A DNA stretch of 64,000 nucleotides. Source: Candidatus Gastranaerophilales bacterium. GTDB taxonomy: Bacteria; Cyanobacteriota; Vampirovibrionia; Gastranaerophilales; Gastranaerophilaceae. The stretch is taken from contig CAAFVD010000094.1 of assembly GCA_900766355.1 (NCBI GenBank), positions 1 to 64,000 of the forward strand, given 5' to 3'. Of this stretch, positions 53,062 to 60,449 are shown piece after piece. The first letter of the stretch is position 1; every line of letters starts with the position of its first letter. The position numbers were made by a program, and so were the translations under genes. The notes under the pieces are model-generated. The model was not told the DNA's origin. It saw only the letters and a program-made list of their open reading frames with translations, and did no database searches.

Positions 53062-53222
53062 TTTCAATTTCTCCATTTTAGTATCGTTATATATATAAAG
53101 TATATATTGTTTAAATAATTGCTTGTTTTCATCATGATTGTTAACAAATCGTTACATAGTAATTTTAAAAAAATCGTTCATGTTAAGATATTACTCTGAT
53201 GTTGGTTTTAAGGGGTATATAG

Positions 53223-53726
53223 ATGAGCGAGGTTAAGTTATCTAATAATATTCTTAAAAATTCAAGAATGTTATTAAGAAGAATGAATGATTGTACAAAG
53301 TATAGTGAAAATTCATCAGGTACAGGTTTTACCTCAAAAGCTTGTAACAAAATTCAAATCAACGGACTTGTAGGGTTACAAGATTCAACATTTTATTGCG
53401 CACCTGTCAAAAGCAAAGATTTATACAAGGGTAATGCTGTACTGGAATATGGTAAACAAGGCTCAATTACTTTTGACAAACAAACAGGTGTAATAAAATC
53501 TCAAAAAGGAAATATTCCCTTCAAAACAGTAAACGAACATTTATTAACGGCAAGAAAGAAGTTCAAAAAACAAGGAACTGTAAATAAGATTTATTTAGGA
53601 ATTCAAGGGTTTACTCAAAAAGGACTTGATAAATTAATGGACGCAGTCGATAATGTAGAACGAAAAAGAACCATCAAACCTAAACAACCTTGGTACGCAA
53701 CAATTGTAAAATTCTTAAAGGGATAA
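53223..53726 (+). CDS. Hypothetical basic protein
   Basis: A 167-residue protein with no recognised domain. The N-terminal 35 residues are Asn/Ser/Lys/Arg-rich with SGTGFTSKAC, followed by a compact-looking alpha/beta part (QGSITFDKQTGVIKSQKGN, a helix LLTARKKFKKQG, then YLGIQGFTQKGLDKLMDAVDNV) and a basic C terminus. AAGGGG lies before the ATG. No signal peptide or membrane helix. Upstream and downstream genes are also lineage-type proteins. Confidence 0.65.
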   Translation: MSEVKLSNNILKNSRMLLRRMNDCTKYSENSSGTGFTSKACNKIQINGLVGLQDSTFYCAPVKSKDLYKGNAVLEYGKQGSITFDKQTGVIKSQKGNIPFKTVNEHLLTARKKFKKQGTVNKIYLGIQGFTQKGLDKLMDAVDNVERKRTIKPKQPWYATIVKFLKG

Positions 53727-53783
53727 ATAAATCGCATTTAATAAAAAATAGCAAAAATTATTTTTTCAGTTTTTATTTTAAAT

Positions 53784-55802
53784 ATGAATATTTCACCCTT
53801 TTATTATGGATATACTCCCCCTAATAATATTAGTAATAAACCTAATATTTATCGTCAAAATAATCCAAATATATATTTTGGTAGTAATTTAAGAAGTTCG
53901 AATTTAACTACAGACAGATTTCTTAAGATTTTGGAATTGGGATATCCTAAAAAATATACAATTAATTTTATAAGAGATAAATTAAGTAGAGTCGAACAGG
54001 CTCAAACACTTATGGATATCAGGCTTGCAGGGTTTAATAGGCGTGATTCTTTGTCATCATTCTCGCATAAAGTTACTAATGACGAAATAGAACAGTTAAT
54101 TTTTAAAAAGCCTAAAAAAGTATTAAAAACAGTAAAAATTCTTGGTAAAAAATCTTTTATTGCATCGTTTGACAAAAAAATTGAAAATGTTGAAAGTTAT
54201 ATAGATACAATTGGCGATATAAGTATAAATCACCCTTTGTATCAAAAGTTATTGGAATTGACAAATCCAACAGAAAGTTTGCAATATAAAAACAGGCAAA
54301 CTCAAATCACTAACTTAAAAAAACAGTTTCACATAATTGATAATAAAGACAATTTAATCAAAGATATAAATAATTTAACAGATAAAAATAAAAATTTAGT
54401 AAAAGAATCAATTACAGATTATCCTCATAAAATTGAATTAGCTAAGTTTTTTTATATTATGCAGGATTCTCATGATATTTTAGAGTCAGTATTAAATAAA
54501 TATAATAAAAAATCCAATATTAATGAATTACAAAATATATTGAATGATATTGTAAGGACTGACGCAAACGGTAAAGTTTGCAAACAAGTGGATTTTAGAA
54601 ATAATAAGTATTTATCAAAAATGTTTACTTCAAGTGAAGATTTTAAATCTCCATATAATCAGTTGCTCACAATTCTTAACCAAAGTCCAAATAAGACTGT
54701 GAGAGAGGTTTTATTAGAACTTCCTCAAAATAAAGCTACAAAAGTTCAATTTGAAAAATCGGGGATAAATTTTGATAGATGGACTAAATTTGACCCAAAA
54801 TCGAAATTACAAAAAAATATAACAGATGAAGATAAACAAAATGATATAATAAATAATTTAGAAGAAATTTTGACATCTCCTATATTTGGAATTCTATCAA
54901 AAGATAAGCAAGCAAAATTATTTGAAGAAATAAGCACAAAAGGATATAAATTAAATACTCAAAATTCATTATATAGTCTTTATTCAGATATTAATAATCA
55001 ACCTTTAAAACTTTGTAAAGATGACAAACAAATATCAGCTAAAGAATTGCCTGAATTGATTAATATTATTAGTGAATTTATGAAGAAGGATTCTTTTTGG
55101 AAAAGTCCTGATAAAAATCCTAACGCAACTATGGCAAGAAAAACTTTTGAAAGCTGGATTTTAAAAATTAAACAAAAAATGCTTTTATTACAGGAAAAAC
55201 CAAATACTAACAATATACAATTAACGGTACAACAAGTTGATATGAATAATGTTTCTCATTCATTATTTTTAGGTAATGATGCTTCTTGTTGTGCTGCAAT
55301 AGGAACAGGCATGAAACAAGCTATAGCACCTAATTATATAAAAAATAAAATGATTTCTGGAATGGAAGTTTTAGTTAATGACAAACCTGTTGGTAATACT
55401 ATGTGTTATATTGCAGAAGTTGAGAATAAACCCGCATTAGTGTTAGATAATATTGAACTCAAAAAAGATTATATAAAAGAAAGTATCAATAATAAAATTA
55501 GAGATTTGATATTTGATTATGCTAAGAATTTTACAAAAGAGCTTGGTAATCCTGATATGCCTATATATGTTGGTCAAAATAGGAATAAACTTAATCTTAA
55601 AAACTATCCAAAAGAAAATAAAGAAATGAAAATTATAGGTTCTTCTGGCGAAGATAGAATTTATATTGATACAATTGCTCAAGAATGTAAATTTGACGGA
55701 AACACAACTTTTACTTCGTGTTTATATGAAATATTTAATCCTATAGAAAAACCAAAACTCGAAAAACCAAAATCCTCTATAATAAATTTGAATGAAATGT
55801 AG
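53784..55802 (+). CDS. Large lineage-type protein with N-terminal IYFGS element
   Basis: A 672-residue protein of unknown function. The Asn/Pro/Tyr-rich lead (1-30) ends in NIYFGSN (F32, G33), like the F-x-G leads elsewhere. Residues 40-480 are helical and Lys/Asn-rich. The C-terminal domain (about 480-650) is compact and more conserved-looking: SLFLGNDASCCAAIGTG, MCYIAEVENKPALVLDNIELKK, IYVGQNRNKLNL. The Cys-Cys and the mixed alpha/beta pattern could be catalytic, but I cannot name a family. No ribosome site; AATAGCAAAAATTATTTTT lies 36 bases before the ATG. Confidence 0.72.
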   Translation: MNISPFYYGYTPPNNISNKPNIYRQNNPNIYFGSNLRSSNLTTDRFLKILELGYPKKYTINFIRDKLSRVEQAQTLMDIRLAGFNRRDSLSSFSHKVTNDEIEQLIFKKPKKVLKTVKILGKKSFIASFDKKIENVESYIDTIGDISINHPLYQKLLELTNPTESLQYKNRQTQITNLKKQFHIIDNKDNLIKDINNLTDKNKNLVKESITDYPHKIELAKFFYIMQDSHDILESVLNKYNKKSNINELQNILNDIVRTDANGKVCKQVDFRNNKYLSKMFTSSEDFKSPYNQLLTILNQSPNKTVREVLLELPQNKATKVQFEKSGINFDRWTKFDPKSKLQKNITDEDKQNDIINNLEEILTSPIFGILSKDKQAKLFEEISTKGYKLNTQNSLYSLYSDINNQPLKLCKDDKQISAKELPELINIISEFMKKDSFWKSPDKNPNATMARKTFESWILKIKQKMLLLQEKPNTNNIQLTVQQVDMNNVSHSLFLGNDASCCAAIGTGMKQAIAPNYIKNKMISGMEVLVNDKPVGNTMCYIAEVENKPALVLDNIELKKDYIKESINNKIRDLIFDYAKNFTKELGNPDMPIYVGQNRNKLNLKNYPKENKEMKIIGSSGEDRIYIDTIAQECKFDGNTTFTSCLYEIFNPIEKPKLEKPKSSIINLNEM

Positions 55803-55841
55803 GGTTTTGATTTTTTAAAGTCTGTATATAAAAGTAAAAAA

Positions 55842-55928
55842 CGGAGAAGAAGGGATTCGAACCCTTGGTGGAATTTCTCCCACAACGACTTTCGAGGTCG
55901 TCACCTTAAACCACTCGGACACTTCTCC
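55842..55928 (-). tRNA. tRNA-Ser (anticodon CGA)
   Basis: A complete class II tRNA: acceptor GGAGAAG with CTTCTCC and discriminator G, D arm CCGAGTGGTTTAAGG, anticodon stem ACGAC/GTCGT enclosing CTCGAAA (anticodon at 55892-55894 on the minus strand), a long variable arm characteristic of Ser, and T arm AGGGTTCGAATCCCT. CCA is not encoded. It reads UCG codons. Confidence 0.97.
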
Positions 55929-56019
55929 ATAGGTTTTACATCTTTTATAGTTTAAATTTTATGTTTTATCTTTGACACAATTATTATATTATAAACTTTT
56001 TTATGATAACATTGTTACT

Positions 56020-57264
56020 ATGATTAAACCTGAATTATTAATGCCGGCAGGCAACTTGGAAAAACTTGAATATGCAATTAGGTATGGTGCAGATGCAGTA
56101 TATCTTGGAGTAGTAGATTTTAGCCTTAGAGCTATGAGAAAAGGTGAACTTATTACTATGGAGAATCTTAAACAAGCCATAGATTTAGCTCACTCTTTAG
56201 GTAAAAAAGCATATCTTACTCTAAATATTTTTGCTTTTAATAGAGATATCAAATTATTAGAATCTTGCATGGATAGAATTAAAGACTCTAATCCTGATGC
56301 TCTTATTATAAGCGATATGGGAATTATTCGTTTGGCACAAAAATATATGCCAAATACACCATTACATATAAGCACTCAAACAAATACTCTTAATTATGAA
56401 GCTGTCAAGTTTTGGCAAGACTTGGGTGCAACACGTTCAATTCTTGCTCGTGAGCTTCCTATTAAAGATGTGGCAGAAATAAAAGAACATGTTCCGGATA
56501 TGGAATTAGAAGTTTTTATACACGGAGCTCAATGTGTTTCTTTCTCAGGTAGATGTTTATTAAGTGATTATATGACTAACGGTGAGCGTGAAGCTAATCA
56601 AGGGAATTGTTGTCAACCTTGCAGATGGAGTTACAAACTCGTAGAAGAAACTCGTCCTGGACAATACTACGAAATAGAGCAAACTGACAGAGGAACTCAT
56701 ATTATGAGTACAAAGGATTTATGCTTGGTTAAACATTTGGGCAAGTTGATTGATGCTGGAGTTGATTCCTTGAAAGTTGAAGGTAGAACAAAAAGTTTGT
56801 ACTATGTTTCAGCAGTTGCAAAAGCATATAGAGAGGCTATTGACACAGTTTATGCAGATAGAAACGCAGATTTAACACCGTATTTTGAAGAACTTCTAAA
56901 AGTTGGAAATAGAGGTTATACAACAGGATTTTATCTGGGAGATGGTGAATATCCATCAGATGGTTATAGTTATAATATCTCAAAAGGTCTAGCTGGTGCA
57001 GATTTCTTATGCGAAGTTTGGGATAAGTTAGATGATGTTTACAAAGTAAAAGTTAAGAACAAATTTTATCTCAATTCTGATATAGAAGTAATTTCACCTT
57101 CTGAAAAATTTATTACTCAAGCTGTAGAGATTAAAAATAAAGATGGTGAATCGTTAGAGTTTGCAAATACAAATGATGAGTTGTATATCAAATTTAGAGA
57201 TGAAATAAAAGATTATAAATATGCAATAATCAGAACTGTAGGTATAAAGAATAATGATAATTAA
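56020..57264 (+). CDS. U32 peptidase-family protein (TrhP-type tRNA hydroxylation)
   Basis: A 414-residue U32 family member. The N terminus PELLMPAGNLEKLEYAIRYGADAVYLG is the family start, and HGAQCVSFSGRC with GNCCQPCRW supplies the four conserved cysteines thought to hold an iron-sulfur centre. SLKVEGRTKSLYYVSAVAKAYREAID follows. Members such as TrhP (YegQ/YrrO) take part in tRNA uridine-34 hydroxylation using prephenate; others act on rRNA or ubiquinone. The TrhP assignment is by overall likeness only. I set the start at ATG 56020, where the family begins; an in-frame codon at 55972 would add unconserved residues. Confidence 0.88.
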   Translation: MIKPELLMPAGNLEKLEYAIRYGADAVYLGVVDFSLRAMRKGELITMENLKQAIDLAHSLGKKAYLTLNIFAFNRDIKLLESCMDRIKDSNPDALIISDMGIIRLAQKYMPNTPLHISTQTNTLNYEAVKFWQDLGATRSILARELPIKDVAEIKEHVPDMELEVFIHGAQCVSFSGRCLLSDYMTNGEREANQGNCCQPCRWSYKLVEETRPGQYYEIEQTDRGTHIMSTKDLCLVKHLGKLIDAGVDSLKVEGRTKSLYYVSAVAKAYREAIDTVYADRNADLTPYFEELLKVGNRGYTTGFYLGDGEYPSDGYSYNISKGLAGADFLCEVWDKLDDVYKVKVKNKFYLNSDIEVISPSEKFITQAVEIKNKDGESLEFANTNDELYIKFRDEIKDYKYAIIRTVGIKNNDN

Positions 57265-57730
57265 GCCTGATTATAATTTGAAATGTGTTTATGATATAGA
57301 CCTTGATGAACTCGAACAACAAGGAATCAAGGTTATTATGTTTGACTTAGATAGTACAATAATGATTTCAAAATCAGGTGAATACAGACCTGAAACGGTT
57401 GAGTGGTTAAATGATGTCAAACAAAAATTTACTGTTGCCGTTATTTCAAATAATAAAAATGAAGATTATATAAACAAAGTACGTTCTCAATCTGATTTTA
57501 CAGTAATCGGACATGCATCAAAACCTAATCCTAAAAAAATGCGTAGTTATTTAAAAGATATCGGTATAGAGCCAAAACAAGCAGTTATGGTAGGTGACAG
57601 ACCTTTGACAGATATTGTTGCAGGCAAACTTTTGGGTTGTAAAACAATCCTTGTTGATTCTATCAATGCAGAAAACGAGAACTTGCCAACACGTTTTGTC
57701 AGAAAACTTGAACGCTCTGTTATAAGATAA
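57254..57730 (+). CDS. YqeG-type HAD IIIA phosphatase
   Basis: A 158-residue HAD phosphatase of the YqeG family, whose members act on phosphatidylglycerol phosphate in plants or are of unclear role in bacteria. Motif I is MFDLDSTIM, motif II VISNN, the conserved Lys is in HASKPNPKKM, and motif IV is VGDRPLTDI. GIEPKQAVMVGD is characteristic. It overlaps the U32 gene by 11 bases. No membrane segment. Confidence 0.9.
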   Translation: MIIKPDYNLKCVYDIDLDELEQQGIKVIMFDLDSTIMISKSGEYRPETVEWLNDVKQKFTVAVISNNKNEDYINKVRSQSDFTVIGHASKPNPKKMRSYLKDIGIEPKQAVMVGDRPLTDIVAGKLLGCKTILVDSINAENENLPTRFVRKLERSVIR

Positions 57731-57744
57731 TTTGAAATATACCT

Positions 57745-60084
57745 CTATTCATCTTGTTTAGCAGGTTTTCTGTTGATTAAGTCAATCGCATCTGTTGTTG
57801 TTTCTTGAAGTTTTGAATAATATCTTTTATCAGGTGCATTAACTGTTTGTTCTTTTGCATATTCTGCAATTTCGTTAATTTGTTTAAGTAAATCAGTAGT
57901 CATTGTGATTTCTTTAAACAATGAACCTTCATCTCTAAACTTAAATCCAGTATCACCTTTGAACATATCATGCCAGTTTTCTGTTGAGTCTTCATTTTCA
58001 CTATTCAAATCAGCCCATTTATAAACATGCTTCATTGCATCAGTATTTAGATGAAGTTCTTGTCCGAGTTTTGGATAAACATCTTCATTATATTCATCTA
58101 CTCTTTCAGAGAGATTTGAAGCTTTTTTCTCTAACAATTCATCTTCAAAAGGTACAAATGTGTCACCTTTTCCTTTTTGTTCTTCCGTAGAAAGCATAGC
58201 TAAACCAGCAACATATCCAGCTAATTGTTGAGGATTCATTCCCTTCATATCTTGATTGTATATAGCATCAATTACTGGAATTTGTTCGTAGCCGTTTAGT
58301 TTTGCAAGTAATTCACCTTTTTCGGTTACTTTGTTGCTTGATGTGATAAATGCGTTATCTTTCAAGATTTTTTCTTTAACCTTGAAATCTTCTACTAATG
58401 CTTTTGTTTTCAAGTCTTTTTGTCTAGGGTCTTTGTCATGAGCAAACAAAGATTTTTGATAGAAGTTCGTTAAAAATTCATCACTATTAAAGTTTTTATC
58501 AACATTAGCAACAAAAGAAAAATCTGTGTTTAAATGACTTTCTATATCATTAGCTTTTTCCCCGATAAGTTTTTTGAAACCTTTTTCTTGAGCATTGTTT
58601 ACAGCCATACAATATGTATAGCCTCGTTTATCTATACCACGACGTCCAGCACGTCCTGACATTTGGTGAAATTCATTTGGCTCTAGACGGCGTTTACCAT
58701 CTTCGTTCACTTTGCGACTAACAGGTTTGATTAAACTTGTAATAACTGTAGAACGTGCAGGCATGTTAATTCCTGCAGATAGAGTTTCGGTTGCAAGAGC
58801 TACTTTTACAAGTTTTTCTTGGAATAATTTTTCTATTAGTTCTTTTTGCTCAGGCAACATGCCTGCATTGTGAATAGCATATCCTCTTTCTAATGCTTCT
58901 TCATCAAGTAATTCTCCAAGATATTTACCTTGTGCTTTATAGTCTCTAATAGTTGCTCGTACTTGTTTTGCCTCTTGTGGTGTCGTCAAGAATGGGCCAT
59001 TGTATTTCATTTCGTCTAACAAATCTTTTGATTTACGTTTGCTAAATACAAACATAATGGCAGGAAGTTTGTCTTCTTTTTTTAATTTATAGACCATATC
59101 AATATAGTCTGCATTTGTAGGTTGCATTTCTTCTGGTGGTTTTGTTGACATTTTGCGTGCCATTCCAGGCTTTGAACCTTTTTTGTCATATTTGCCAGCT
59201 TTATGGTCTAGTTTTACGACTTGAAAATCAAGTGGTACGTGACGATTTTCAGCAGGAACATTTATCAATACGGTATGAGCATTTCTTGTATCTAAAGCTT
59301 TGTAATCATCATCAGGTGTAACTTTTTCTGCAGTACCATGACCTTTTGTTGATGAAATCCAATCGGTTATATCTCCTGCATTTCCCATTGTTCCAGACAA
59401 TGCTAATATTTGTGTTTTAGGTTTTGTAAACAATATTGATTGTTCCCAGACACCACCTCTGTCCTCATCGTTTAAGTAATGTAGTTCATCAAAGACAACA
59501 GTTTTCAAATCCTTTAACATAGGATTATGGTTTTCCATAGCATCTTGCATAAGCATATTACGATAAACCTCTGTTGTCATAATCATGATAGGTGCATTTT
59601 TATTAACTTTTCTGTCACCTGTTAAAAGTCCAACATTTTCAGCACCGTAAATTTTTTGGAACTCTCTTACTTTATCGTTACTAAGTGCTTTAAGTGGTGC
59701 GGTGTAAAAAGTTTTTTTACCTTCCATTAAATTCTTTTGGATAACATAGTGAGCAATCGCAGTTTTTCCTGTTCCTGTAGGAGCAGCAACTACAACATCA
59801 TTACCTTTGTATAAATTCTCAGCAGCAGCTTTTTGGTAAATGTCAGGTTGAAAAGCTTTACCAGTGCTTTTATCTGTAGGTAGATTAAAATAATTGTCCT
59901 CAAGTGTTTGTTTGAATGTTGCCCTATAACCCGTAAAATTTACAAGCGAACGATTAACTGAATTTAGATTATTCAGGTTAGTATTGTTTATAGGGGTTGA
60001 AATACCTTTGTTGTTAGATATTTTCTGCTTGAATTTTGTAGGTTGATACGGGGTAATAATAGTTGGTTGATTGTAAATAAGCAT
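57745..60084 (-). CDS. Ski2-like DEAD/DEAH helicase with N-terminal NFTGY element
   Basis: A 779-residue superfamily 2 helicase. An Asn/Thr/Pro-rich lead of about 55 residues carries F-T-G at 50-52. The core has Q-like PDIYQKAA, motif I APTGTGKTA, motif II VFDELHYLND, motif III LSGTMGN, HNAGMLPEQK, LATETLSAGINMPARS and motif VI HQMSGRAGRRGID, close to Ski2/Mtr4-type RNA helicases. The C-terminal 250 residues are helical without an obvious Mtr4 arch. GGAG precedes the ATG. The F-x-G lead on an enzyme is the clearest sign that the lead is an added module. Confidence 0.88.
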   Translation of the reverse strand: MLIYNQPTIITPYQPTKFKQKISNNKGISTPINNTNLNNLNSVNRSLVNFTGYRATFKQTLEDNYFNLPTDKSTGKAFQPDIYQKAAAENLYKGNDVVVAAPTGTGKTAIAHYVIQKNLMEGKKTFYTAPLKALSNDKVREFQKIYGAENVGLLTGDRKVNKNAPIMIMTTEVYRNMLMQDAMENHNPMLKDLKTVVFDELHYLNDEDRGGVWEQSILFTKPKTQILALSGTMGNAGDITDWISSTKGHGTAEKVTPDDDYKALDTRNAHTVLINVPAENRHVPLDFQVVKLDHKAGKYDKKGSKPGMARKMSTKPPEEMQPTNADYIDMVYKLKKEDKLPAIMFVFSKRKSKDLLDEMKYNGPFLTTPQEAKQVRATIRDYKAQGKYLGELLDEEALERGYAIHNAGMLPEQKELIEKLFQEKLVKVALATETLSAGINMPARSTVITSLIKPVSRKVNEDGKRRLEPNEFHQMSGRAGRRGIDKRGYTYCMAVNNAQEKGFKKLIGEKANDIESHLNTDFSFVANVDKNFNSDEFLTNFYQKSLFAHDKDPRQKDLKTKALVEDFKVKEKILKDNAFITSSNKVTEKGELLAKLNGYEQIPVIDAIYNQDMKGMNPQQLAGYVAGLAMLSTEEQKGKGDTFVPFEDELLEKKASNLSERVDEYNEDVYPKLGQELHLNTDAMKHVYKWADLNSENEDSTENWHDMFKGDTGFKFRDEGSLFKEITMTTDLLKQINEIAEYAKEQTVNAPDKRYYSKLQETTTDAIDLINRKPAKQDE

Positions 60085-60271
60085 AATTTTTCTCCAAAGA
60101 TTTATTATGCTTTAAAACCAAATATCAAAATTTTTTGCTATTAGTATATACTTTTGGAAATAAATGTTTACAAAATTGAGTAAAACTTCGTAATTTAGAG
60201 GGATTTATTCCAAAGGAGCTATTGTTAGAAGTTATAAAGAGTTAAGTTATTAAGTATTCAACACTCTATGT

Positions 60272-60343
60272 CATATTGAGCAAAGCGAAAGATCTCTAGC
60301 AAGGTTTGAGTGAGATTCTTCGCCTAAAGGCTCTGAATGACAG
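60272..60343. repeat. Dispersed inverted-repeat (REP/MITE-like) element
   Basis: GTCATATTGAGCAAAGCGAA at the left pairs imperfectly with the right arm ending GGCTCTGAATGAC, around GATCTC/GAGATTC. The sequence resembles the GTCATnCTGAGCGAAGCGAA palindromes dispersed in intergenic DNA of many bacteria. A second TTCCGTATCAAGTACGGAA palindrome follows at 60364-60382. Both are non-coding. Confidence 0.7.
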
Positions 60344-60396
60344 TAGGTATCAACATTAATAGTTTCCGTATCAAGTACGGAATGACTTTGCAACAA

Positions 60397-60425
60397 AAAG
60401 CGCCCGAATTAAATTCGGACGCTTT
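60397..60425 (-). terminator. Terminator after dnaK
   Basis: AAAGCGCCCGAATT (60397-60410) pairs with AATTCGGACGCTTT (60412-60425) with one C/A mismatch and a T run on the minus strand. It is 25 bases after the dnaK stop. Confidence 0.8.
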
Positions 60426-60449
60426 CTAAATAAGTTATATCTGTTTAGA

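Larger units (their letters stand above)
60085..60449. other. Intergenic stretch of 365 bases holding repeats and the dnaK terminator
   Basis: No gene is seen. The leader element TATACTAATAGCAAAAAA (minus strand, about 60131-60147) faces the helicase gene. A 72-base inverted repeat lies at 60272-60343, a short palindrome at 60364-60382 and a terminator at 60397-60425. Confidence 0.7.
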
